DNA from: a virus
Strand: one strand, 5' to 3'
DNA length: 31,449 nucleotides
Virus record (IMG/VR): IMGVR_UViG_3300006736_000050
Location: 1 to 31,449 of that record
Below are positions 15,990-22,668 of this stretch, piece by piece. Position 1 is the stretch's first letter. Each line of letters starts with the position of its first letter. The notes under the pieces were generated by a model. The model worked only from the letters and a program-made list of their open reading frames with translations. It was not told the origin of the DNA and did no database searches. Both the position numbers and the translations under genes were made by a program.

Positions 15990-16825
15990 ATATAGTTGGC
16001 ATAGGACAAGCTGGTTGCAGGATATCAAATTATTTGTCTAGATATGATGTTTATAGAACTTATCAAGTTGATGTAGAGAATGATGGCTATAAAAATTTTA
16101 TACCAGTTAAACCGCAAGCATGTCATGAAGATTATGAAAACAACTATGTTAATCTTAAACTAGGCAAGATCGAGGGTGACACGACGGTTATTCTTAGCGG
16201 AGCGGGATGTACTTCTGGAGTTGTTTTGCGGTTATTGAAGCAAATCAGCAACAAGGCTGAAATTAGTGTCTTGTATATCAAGCCCCGTACCGGCGACATG
16301 TCGACACTGCAAAGCACACATCATAAGATATGTAATCAGGTTTTGCAACAGTATGCAAGATCAAAGATGATTAGTTCTATAATCTTGATTGACAATGAGA
16401 TGGTGGAGACTATCGTAGCTGGCGTTGAAATTGATAACTATTGGGATCCAATTAATCAACTGATTGGAGATACATTTCATATGATTAACGTACTTCGTAA
16501 CACAGAGCCTTTGTTAAAAAGCAGCAATCAAGTGCCGGCACCGGCAAGAATTAAAACACTATCTGTTATTAATCTTGAAGACAAGAAAGAAGAGATGTTT
16601 TATAACTTAGAATACCCTCGTGCAAAGAATTTTTATCTTGCACTAAGCGAGTCGTTTGTAAAAGACAATAAGAGTCTTTTGAGCGAAGTTCGCGCGTTTG
16701 TCGAAGAACAAGAAGAGGAACAGTGCGACTGTGCCTATGCTATCTACAAAACAGACTATGATCAGAACTATGTGTATGGAATACACCACGCATCTTTGGT
16801 TCAGGAACAAAATTTAGATTTATAG
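15986..16825 (+). CDS. Divergent tubulin/FtsZ/TubZ-like GTPase
   Basis: This 279-aa protein shows the layout of the tubulin/FtsZ superfamily. MNIVGIGQAGCRISNYL matches the first strand and T1 loop (compare TubZ 'GLGMGGCAI'). A VDVEND stretch follows strand 2. TVILSGAGCTSGVVLRLLKQ (residues 67-86) matches the tubulin signature loop (GGGTGSG), here degenerate as GAGCTSG. It is followed by EISVLYIKPRTGD, like FtsZ 'TVGVVTKPF'. SSIILIDNEMVETI resembles 'DTLIVIPNDRLL'. A possible T7 region, VINLEDKKE (about 194-202), lacks the canonical NxDxxD spacing. The protein is shorter than PhuZ (315 aa), with an acidic C-terminal segment (EEQEEEQCD). The 4-base overlap with the polymerase implies coupled translation. 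It may polymerise to position DNA or replication centres. The fold call is fairly convincing, but activity is unproven. Confidence 0.62.
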   Translation: MNIVGIGQAGCRISNYLSRYDVYRTYQVDVENDGYKNFIPVKPQACHEDYENNYVNLKLGKIEGDTTVILSGAGCTSGVVLRLLKQISNKAEISVLYIKPRTGDMSTLQSTHHKICNQVLQQYARSKMISSIILIDNEMVETIVAGVEIDNYWDPINQLIGDTFHMINVLRNTEPLLKSSNQVPAPARIKTLSVINLEDKKEEMFYNLEYPRAKNFYLALSESFVKDNKSLLSEVRAFVEEQEEEQCDCAYAIYKTDYDQNYVYGIHHASLVQEQNLDL

Positions 16826-16834
16826 TTTACTTTG

Positions 16835-16842
16835 TATAAAAT
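16835..16842 (+). promoter_or_regulatory. Possible promoter -10 for ssDNA-binding gene
   Basis: TATAAAAT resembles a sigma70 -10 box and also the T4 late box TATAAATA. A weak -35 candidate, TTTAGA at 16813-16818, lies 16 bases upstream. The site is in the 80-base gap before the ssDNA-binding protein gene, which begins a change to a more expressed-looking codon use. Evidence is only sequence resemblance. Confidence 0.3.
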
Positions 16843-16861
16843 GTGCTTATTCTTAAAACAG

Positions 16862-16884
16862 ATGTTCGAGACATTGGTCGACAT
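16862..16884 (+). promoter_or_regulatory. Hairpin in the gp32-like gene leader
   Basis: ATGTTCGA (16862-16869) can pair with TCGACAT (16878-16884) as a 7-bp stem with one bulged T and an 8-base loop, 21 bases before the start codon and next to the AGGAG ribosome site. T4 gene 32 represses its own translation through a structured leader (a pseudoknot). A similar autogenous operator is plausible here but inferred only from position and structure. Confidence 0.35.
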
Positions 16885-16905
16885 ACTCTAAAACAAGGAG
16901 AAAAA

Positions 16906-17646
16906 ATGAGTATTAATTTTGATAAAATGAAGGAAAAACGCGATTCCTTAGAAAATCGCGACAATTACAAAAGTGTCTTTTGGCGCCCAAACGATGGAGA
17001 ACAAGTTATTCGAATTCTCCCGTCGCCAGACGGAGACCCTTTTAAGGAATTTTGGTTCCACTACAACCTGGGCAAGAACCCGGGTTTCTTGAGCCCCAAA
17101 AAGAACTTTGGCGAGGACGATCCGCTTAACGATTTCGTACGCCAGTTGTTCAAAGATGGGTCGGATGAGAGTGTTCGCATGGCGAAGAATCTCTCTGCTC
17201 GCCAACGCTTCTTTAGTCCGGTACTGGTCCGCGGCGAAGAAGCTCAGGGCGTACGCCTGTGGGGGTTCGGGAAAACAGCTTATAAGGAGTTGTTGAATCT
17301 CGTACTCAACCCTGAATACGGTGATATTACTGATCCAGCCGAAGGCACAGACCTTGTTATTCACTATGGCAAGCCTGCCGGGGCACAGTTCCCTCAAACT
17401 AATATCACCCCGCGCCGTCGTCCCTCCGCGCTAGCAGGGTCTGAAGAGGAGATTCACAAACTGCTTGATTCCGTACCTGACACTTCCCAGGTCTTTGAGC
17501 GAAAAACATCCGAGGACGTCCAAGCGATGCTCGACGAGTTTTTGCTCACCGAGAGCGATGCAGAGGAGATGTCTAGCGAATCAACGCGTGGCAAATCCGC
17601 TACTAACTCAGTGGATCAAGCTTTCGAAGAGCTTTTGGGCTCTTAG
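16906..17646 (+). CDS. ssDNA-binding protein, T4 gp32-like
   Basis: This 246-aa protein should coat single-stranded DNA at the fork and organise UvsX, helicase and polymerase. The start at 16906 is chosen for its strong AAGGAG site; an upstream GTG at 16843 lacks one. The basic N-terminus (FDKMKEKRDSLENRDNY) matches the gp32 cooperativity segment. VFWRPNDGEQVIRILPSP and EFWFHYNLG follow as the first strands of the OB-fold, typical of the marine T4-like gp32 group. No Cys/His zinc site as in T4 gp32 is visible. The C-terminal 70 residues are acidic with a terminal DQAFEELLGS tip, the usual partner-docking tail. Codon use is richer in C/G-ending codons than neighbours, consistent with high expression. 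Confidence 0.85.
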   Translation: MSINFDKMKEKRDSLENRDNYKSVFWRPNDGEQVIRILPSPDGDPFKEFWFHYNLGKNPGFLSPKKNFGEDDPLNDFVRQLFKDGSDESVRMAKNLSARQRFFSPVLVRGEEAQGVRLWGFGKTAYKELLNLVLNPEYGDITDPAEGTDLVIHYGKPAGAQFPQTNITPRRRPSALAGSEEEIHKLLDSVPDTSQVFERKTSEDVQAMLDEFLLTESDAEEMSSESTRGKSATNSVDQAFEELLGS

Positions 17647-17654
17647 TGGTGAAC

Positions 17655-17692
17655 CGCAGGGAGGCCCGGGTTTATAGGGGCCTCATTTTTAT
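17655..17692 (+). terminator. Hairpin element copy A with U-run (intrinsic terminator-like)
   Basis: GAGGCCC (17661-17667) pairs perfectly with GGGCCTC (17678-17684) around a 10-base loop, followed by ATTTTTATT. This has the form of a Rho-independent terminator directly after the ssDNA-binding gene and before the 67-aa gene. It shares the upstream CCGCAGG, loop length and most loop bases with a second copy at 17930-17961. It may therefore be a partial terminator or a processing/stability hairpin that sets the high level of the upstream mRNA. Confidence 0.6.
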
Positions 17693-17715
17693 TCACACAC
17701 ACAGGAGAAAATAAA

Positions 17716-17919
17716 ATGAGTGATTCAAAAAAAAGCGGATATGAACTCCGCACCGATTTGCTAGGAATGGCAATCGGAATCGTTTCTGACAAAATCAATC
17801 GTCAATTCGACAATGAGCATCTGAAGCCAGAAGGCCAGCGCTCATCCGTTGATCCCTACACGACTGAAGACATCATTGCCGAGGCTGAAAAGCTGTACGC
17901 ATTTGTTCAGAAGAAATAA
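17716..17919 (+). CDS. Conserved 67-aa protein of T4-like replication clusters
   Basis: This small acidic protein starts behind a strong AGGAG site. The sequence GYELRTDLLGMAIGI followed by a helix, HLKPEGQR and YTTEDIIAEAEKLYAFVQ resembles small uncharacterised proteins of marine T4-like phages. It looks like two helices joined by a loop, with no catalytic or metal-binding residues. It is placed between the ssDNA-binding protein and UvsX and is flanked on both sides by copies of the same RNA hairpin, which suggests co-regulated and high expression. A role as a replication/recombination accessory or host-takeover factor is possible. Function is unknown. Confidence 0.75.
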   Translation: MSDSKKSGYELRTDLLGMAIGIVSDKINRQFDNEHLKPEGQRSSVDPYTTEDIIAEAEKLYAFVQKK

Positions 17920-17929
17920 GTGAAATATC

Positions 17930-17961
17930 CGCAGGGAGGCACGGGGTTACAGGTGTCTCAT
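17930..17961 (+). ncRNA. Hairpin element copy B (structured RNA before UvsX gene)
   Basis: GAGGCAC (17936-17942) pairs with GTGTCTC (17953-17959) around a 10-base loop. Compared with copy A, the stem has a C-G pair changed to A-T and one G-C changed to a G-U wobble. The loop shares 8 of 10 bases, and CCGCAGG precedes both. Here no T-run follows, and the UvsX ribosome site GGAGG begins 10 bases after the stem. It is therefore not a simple terminator. It could modulate UvsX translation or mRNA processing. Confidence 0.55.
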
Positions 17962-17978
17962 ATCATATGGAGGAACAA

Positions 17979-19091
17979 ATGACTAAAGCAAAAAAGCTTG
18001 GTAAGCTTAATTTGTCAGAGATGCAGAATCTCATTAACAAAAAAGCTGGACAAAACGTAGCCCACGACCTGACTAAAAGCAACCCAACAGAGGTGGAAGG
18101 CTGGATCCCGACAGGGTCGCGCTGGCTTGACAGCATTGTTTGTCGAGGCCAATTAGGCGGAATTCCTCTAGGAAAAATTTCAGAAATTGCAGGCTTGGAA
18201 TCGACAGGAAAATCGTATATGGCCGCACAAGTTGCGGCAAACGCCCTAAAGATGGGCATTGATGTTATTTATTTCGATTCGGAGTCAGCTATCGATCCCT
18301 CGTTTTTGGAACGAGCAGGATGTGACTTAAGCAAGCTTCTGTACGTACAGGCGCAGAGTGTTGAATTTGTGCTTGAAACAGTTGAAGAGCTTATTGGGAG
18401 CAACGACAACCGTATGCTTTTTATATGGGATAGCCTGGCGCTCACCCCTGCGATTAGCGATATTGATGGTGATTTTAACCCACAATCTTCAATGGCGGTA
18501 AAAGCAAGAATTTTAGCTAAGGGAATGTCTAAATTGACAGTGCCCATTGCCAACTCTAAGTGCGCGTTCCTGGTGTTAAACCAGCTTAAAACTAATATTA
18601 CCAGCAACATTGCCGAAGCTATGACGACACCGTATGTCACTCCTGGCGGCAAGGCGATGCACTATGCGTATTCGCTACGTATTTGGCTGACCAAGCGGAA
18701 GGCAAAAGCGTCATTTCTTTTAGATGATAGTGGTTTCCGCATCGGTAACGAGGTTAAGGCGACTCTTAAAAAGAGTCGTTTTGGCACAGAAGGCCGACAA
18801 TGTACATTTAAAATTTTGTGGGGCGGTGATATTGGAATACAAGATGAAGAAAGTTGGCTTGAAGCGATCAAGGGCTCAGAGAACTTAAAACAGGGTGGCG
18901 CTTGGTATAATTTGGTATACGAAGATGGAACTTCGGAGAAATTTCAGGGCGCAAAATGGAAAGAAAAATTGCAAAATGAAAAATTTCGAAAGCGCGTCCT
19001 CCAGATAATGGATGAAGAAGTTATTTTGAGATTTGAAAAGAAATGTGGAGTCGCAACAGACTTTTATGATATTGATTCGGATAGTGAATGA
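17979..19091 (+). CDS. uvsX: RecA-like recombinase UvsX
   Basis: This 370-aa strand-exchange ATPase drives recombination-dependent replication and repair. The start at 17979 has GGAGG at ideal spacing; the in-frame ATG at 17967 overlaps that site. Walker A is GLESTGKS (K78), Walker B is MLFIWDSLA (D151), and the RecA-type VLNQLKTNI and TPGGKAMHYAYSLRIWL segments follow, corresponding to the L2/ATP-sensing region. The N-terminal helix and the acidic C-terminus (DFYDIDSDSE) resemble UvsX more than bacterial RecA. It sits next to its expected partner gp32-like protein and ahead of the FEN nuclease and helicase. No UvsY was recognised in the window. Confidence is high. Confidence 0.92.
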   Translation: MTKAKKLGKLNLSEMQNLINKKAGQNVAHDLTKSNPTEVEGWIPTGSRWLDSIVCRGQLGGIPLGKISEIAGLESTGKSYMAAQVAANALKMGIDVIYFDSESAIDPSFLERAGCDLSKLLYVQAQSVEFVLETVEELIGSNDNRMLFIWDSLALTPAISDIDGDFNPQSSMAVKARILAKGMSKLTVPIANSKCAFLVLNQLKTNITSNIAEAMTTPYVTPGGKAMHYAYSLRIWLTKRKAKASFLLDDSGFRIGNEVKATLKKSRFGTEGRQCTFKILWGGDIGIQDEESWLEAIKGSENLKQGGAWYNLVYEDGTSEKFQGAKWKEKLQNEKFRKRVLQIMDEEVILRFEKKCGVATDFYDIDSDSE

Positions 19092-19138
19092 TTTGTTCGG
19101 AACTTAACACTAATTATGTATATCCGGAGATATCACAT

Positions 19139-19486
19139 ATGAAAGAATTCAAATCGCTTGTTAAAGAATATCTGCGAGAAACTCTGTATGAAGCAGATAT
19201 TATCATGCGCTCAGATCGATCCAAGAGGTTGACGATTATTACTGATAACCTGCGTGGAGTTTGTGGGATTACTGTTGTAACGATCAAGGAGGCTTCAAAG
19301 CCAGTGTCATCAACAGTTGAGCGTACGCCTCTAAGGGTAAAATTCTTTCTGTTTGGTGCGTCCTTACAAGAACATGTATCCAAGATGCAGACAGAAGCTA
19401 GAAAAATAGATGGAATATATTCTTTTATCGCTACTAGAGTTGACAGAGTAGAAGATAGAATTTATCACAGGTCGAGGACAGAGTGA
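19139..19486 (+). CDS. Unrecognised 115-aa protein in replication cluster
   Basis: The start at 19139 is supported by CCGGAG nine bases upstream. An alternative ATG at 19088 overlaps the UvsX stop and would add 17 residues. The N-terminus FKSLVKEYLRETLYEADIIM is an amphipathic helix. It is followed by beta strands (RLTIITDNLRGVCGITVV, then LRVKFFLFG) and a helix (LQEHVSKMQTEARKI), giving an alpha/beta fold without evident catalytic residues. Its stop overlaps the FEN gene's GTG start (GTGA), so the two are translationally coupled. Location between UvsX and the nuclease suggests a mediator or loader role. UvsY is roughly this size, but no sequence resemblance is claimed. Confidence 0.65.
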   Translation: MKEFKSLVKEYLRETLYEADIIMRSDRSKRLTIITDNLRGVCGITVVTIKEASKPVSSTVERTPLRVKFFLFGASLQEHVSKMQTEARKIDGIYSFIATRVDRVEDRIYHRSRTE

Positions 19487-20457
19487 AACAGCCAGGACGT
19501 ATACTGATTATAGATCAGTTAAATTTATTTTTTAGAAACTATATTGTAAACCCTAGCTTGTCTTTGCATGGATTTCCGATTGGGGCCCTTCGAGGGTGTA
19601 TACAGAGCTTACAAAAAATTGTGAGAGAAACTAAGCCAGACTTAATTGTTATTTGTTGGGACGGAGAGGGGGGTTCAAAGAAGCGAAAACTTCTTAAGAA
19701 GGATTATAAGGACGGAAGAAAACCAATTCGGCTCAACCGCAGTATTCGAAACTTAACAGAACAAGAAGAAATAGAAAATAAAGTTTGGCAGCAAATGCGG
19801 CTTGTTAAATATTATAATGAAATGCCTCTCCTTCAATTTATGTTTAAAAATACAGAGGCCGACGATATCATTGCGTATGTTTCGCAAATGCCGCAGTTTA
19901 AAAATTGGCAAAAAGTAATTGTCTCCAGCGACAAAGACTTCTTTCAGTTGTTAGATGACAAGACTGTTTTGATGCGCCCTGTACAAAAAGAGGTTTTAAG
20001 TAAGACAAGTATTTTAGAACGGTTTGACATCCACCCAGCTAACTTTGCTATGGCTCGAGCCATGGTGGGTGATAAATCTGATAATATTGAAGGATTGGGC
20101 GGCATTGGGCTTAAAACAGCAGCCAAGCGATTTCCGATGCTAGCAGACTCGAAATTTGTTACTTTCGATATCATCAAGGATCACTGTCGAAGCCAGTTGC
20201 AGGAAAAACCTGTGCGCGCATATCAGAATGTATTGCAAAATGAAGATGTATTGAGAAGAAATTATCACATGATGCAGCTTTATACGCCGATACTGTCTAT
20301 TGGCGCAAAAAATTTAATCCAAGAAACTTTTAAAAATCCAGACCTTGCGTTTAGCAAAACAAGCATGTTGGCCATGATGATGCAAGACGGATTTGGCGAA
20401 GTAAATTTTTCTGAATTATGTTCACATTATAACAAAATTTGCCTAGACAATAAGTAA
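19483..20457 (+). CDS. 5'-3' exonuclease / RNase H, FEN family (T4 Rnh-like)
   Basis: This 324-aa nuclease should remove RNA primers and flaps. It starts at GTG overlapping the previous stop. The acidic active-site ladder is visible: ILIIDQLN (D11), VICWDGEG (D60), NTEADDII (E125, D127, D128), VIVSSDKDF (D150, D152) and VGDKSDNIEG. The helix-hairpin-helix GLGGIGLKTAAK then binds DNA behind the cleavage site. KKRKLLKKDYKDGRKP matches the 'RRxxxxxYKxxR' arch region. The length is close to T4 RNase H (305 aa). The minimal family A polymerase upstream lacks a 5' nuclease domain, so this separate protein supplies it. Confidence 0.9.
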   Translation: MKQPGRILIIDQLNLFFRNYIVNPSLSLHGFPIGALRGCIQSLQKIVRETKPDLIVICWDGEGGSKKRKLLKKDYKDGRKPIRLNRSIRNLTEQEEIENKVWQQMRLVKYYNEMPLLQFMFKNTEADDIIAYVSQMPQFKNWQKVIVSSDKDFFQLLDDKTVLMRPVQKEVLSKTSILERFDIHPANFAMARAMVGDKSDNIEGLGGIGLKTAAKRFPMLADSKFVTFDIIKDHCRSQLQEKPVRAYQNVLQNEDVLRRNYHMMQLYTPILSIGAKNLIQETFKNPDLAFSKTSMLAMMMQDGFGEVNFSELCSHYNKICLDNK

Positions 20458-20489
20458 ATTGTGTTTAAAATTAATGTAGGGGAAAAAAC

Positions 20490-21869
20490 ATGTCAGAAAG
20501 TATTAGTTTTTCAAAATATGGAAAGCAGTTTCAAGAATCGCTAGCCCAATTAATTTTACAGGATCGGCCTTTTTCTGATCAGATAGAAGAAGTGTTGGAC
20601 GTTAATTTTTTTGAACTAAGATATTTAAGGGTGTTTGCGTCGATGATATATGATTATCGTCATAAGTATGGCGTGCACCCTACTGAAAAAATCATCGCTT
20701 CGATGCTTAGAACAGAACTAGACAAAGTTCCGGAATCAGTACAAAAGCAAACCAGAGATTATTTTGCGAGAGTTTTGATTAAGACTCTCCAAGATGTGCA
20801 ATATATTAAAGATACTAGTTTAGATTTCTGTAAAAAGCAAAAACTTAAAGAAGCTTTGATGAAGTCGGTCGACTTAATTCAAAATTCGTCTTATGATGAA
20901 GTAAGAGATGTGATAGACGACGCGCTTAAGCTTGGCACAGATAACAATTTTGGCCACGATTTTAAAAAAGACTTTGAGTTGCGTTATGAAATCAAGGCTC
21001 GAAGTCCAATTTCTACGGGATGGGAGAGAATTGATAAGCTAACAAAAGGTGGTATGGGTATGGGTGAGCTTGGTGTGGTCATCGCCCCCACCGGCGCCGG
21101 AAAATCCATGGCGCTTGCGCACCTGGGTGCCCATGCAGTTAAGTCTGGAAAAAATGTAGTACATTATACATTAGAATTGAGCGAATCAGCTACCGGGCAG
21201 CGATATGATAGCTGCCTCTCCGCCGTGCCACTGTCTGGCTTATTTCACCAGAAAGATGAGGTTCTAGAGGTTATTGCGGGCCTTGAGGGGTCACTAATCA
21301 TCAAAGAATATCCTACAAAAACTGCGTCGACGAACACATTAAGATCCCATATAGAAAAATTAAAAAAACGAAATCATAAAATCGATATGATTATAGTGGA
21401 TTACGCAGATCTGCTTCGATCTACAACTCACTTCAAAGAGAAAAGGAACGAACTGGAGTCTATATACGAGAGTCTAAGGGCGATTGCACAAGAATATAAG
21501 TGCCCGGTATGGACGGCTTCACAAACCAATAGATCGGGTTTAAACGCGGAGGTTGTAACAATGGAGTCAATTTCAGAAGCGTTCAATAAGTGTTTTGTCG
21601 CAGATTTCATATTCTCAATTTCCAGAACTATTAAGGATAAAAACTCTAATACAGCTAGAATGTTTATTGCTAAAAACAGGAACGGTCCCGATGGGTTGGT
21701 GTTTCCGATGTTCATAGACACCAGTTGTGTACAGCTTAATGTTCTGACACCCACAGATAGTCCTTATGCTGAAGCCGCGACCTCCCCGTCGGAACTAGCA
21801 AAAAATTTAAAAGAAAAATATAAACTATTTCGAAAATCAAGAAAGGAAAACATGAATGGACCTACCTAA
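20490..21869 (+). CDS. Replicative DNA helicase, DnaB/T4 gp41-like
   Basis: This 459-aa superfamily 4 hexameric helicase unwinds DNA at the fork. The N-terminal 150 residues are the helical domain that contacts primase in DnaB. ISTGWERIDKLTKGGMGMGE leads to Walker A APTGAGKS (K205). VVHYTLELSE holds the conserved Glu, and Walker B is MIIVDYADLL (D304). VWTASQTNRSG follows, and the end has IAKNRNGPDG, the arginine-finger region. GGGG lies 9 bases before the ATG. Its 3' end overlaps the reductase start by 14 bases. No primase gene was seen in the window. Confidence 0.92.
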   Translation: MSESISFSKYGKQFQESLAQLILQDRPFSDQIEEVLDVNFFELRYLRVFASMIYDYRHKYGVHPTEKIIASMLRTELDKVPESVQKQTRDYFARVLIKTLQDVQYIKDTSLDFCKKQKLKEALMKSVDLIQNSSYDEVRDVIDDALKLGTDNNFGHDFKKDFELRYEIKARSPISTGWERIDKLTKGGMGMGELGVVIAPTGAGKSMALAHLGAHAVKSGKNVVHYTLELSESATGQRYDSCLSAVPLSGLFHQKDEVLEVIAGLEGSLIIKEYPTKTASTNTLRSHIEKLKKRNHKIDMIIVDYADLLRSTTHFKEKRNELESIYESLRAIAQEYKCPVWTASQTNRSGLNAEVVTMESISEAFNKCFVADFIFSISRTIKDKNSNTARMFIAKNRNGPDGLVFPMFIDTSCVQLNVLTPTDSPYAEAATSPSELAKNLKEKYKLFRKSRKENMNGPT

Positions 21870-22668
21870 TAGAATTTTATCAGATATTACGGTGCACATG
21901 AAGTATGCCAGGTATTTACCTAAAAAGAATAGGCGTGAAACTTGGGAAGAGCTTGTCGTGAGAAACAAAAACATGCACGTTAAAAAATACCCTCAACTGA
22001 GGGAAGAAATAGAGGAGGCGTATAAGTATGTTTATGACAAAAAAATATTACCATCAATGCGATCCATGCAATTCGGGGGCAAACCCATTGAGGTTGCTCC
22101 TAACAGGATTTATAATTGTGCCTATATTCCTATTGATCATCCTTTGGCTTTTAGTGAGTGCATGTTTCTCTTGCTTGGAGGAACAGGCGTCGGATTTTCT
22201 GTGCAAAGTCACCACGTGGAAAAACTCCCGGAAGTCCAAACCCCAAGTACAAAAAGAACCCGACGCTTCCTGATCGCAGATTCTATTGAAGGTTGGGCAG
22301 ATGCTGTTAAAGTGTTGATGAATTCATACTTTAGAGGAGGGTCTAAAATACGTTTTGATTTTAGTGACATCCGTCCGAAGGGCGCCCGACTACTTACTAC
22401 TGGAGGGAAAGCGCCAGGACCGCAACCCCTTAAAGAATGTTTGTTGAAAATTAGGGGAGTGTTGGATGAAAAAGAGCCTGGAGATCAGCTGGAGACAATT
22501 GAAGTTCACGACATTATTTGTCACGTTGCTGATGCTGTTCTTGCCGGGGGCATTCGCCGGGCTGCTCTTATTTCACTTTTTCAGCTGACGACGAAGAGAT
22601 GCTTGCCTCAAAGTCTGGAAACTGGTGGGAAAAGAACCCACAACGAGGTCGCGCAAATAATTCAGTAG
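21856..22668 (+). CDS. nrdJ: Class II ribonucleotide reductase, N-terminal part (before frameshift)
   Basis: The B12-dependent reductase converts ribonucleotides to deoxyribonucleotides for phage DNA synthesis. This reading frame carries the N-terminal half: ILPSMRSMQFGG, NRIYNCAYIPIDHP (first redox cysteine), LLLGGTGVGFSVQ, DSIEGWADAVKVL, RPKGARLLTTGGKAPG and AVLAGGIRRAALISLF. After ISLF (codon ending 22581) the frame runs out into unrelated sequence to 22668. The family continuation, S-A-D-D-E-E-M, is in the frame one base back. The start at 21856 has GAAAGGA eight bases upstream. Together with the next entry the protein would be about 620 aa. Either an indel or programmed slippage must be assumed for a full enzyme. 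Confidence 0.88.
   Translation: MDLPNRILSDITVHMKYARYLPKKNRRETWEELVVRNKNMHVKKYPQLREEIEEAYKYVYDKKILPSMRSMQFGGKPIEVAPNRIYNCAYIPIDHPLAFSECMFLLLGGTGVGFSVQSHHVEKLPEVQTPSTKRTRRFLIADSIEGWADAVKVLMNSYFRGGSKIRFDFSDIRPKGARLLTTGGKAPGPQPLKECLLKIRGVLDEKEPGDQLETIEVHDIICHVADAVLAGGIRRAALISLFQLTTKRCLPQSLETGGKRTHNEVAQIIQ

Noticed and set aside
16843-16905. Longer GTG start for the ssDNA-binding protein
   Set aside because: No ribosome site, and the added residues do not resemble the gp32 N-terminus, whereas the ATG at 16906 follows AAGGAG.
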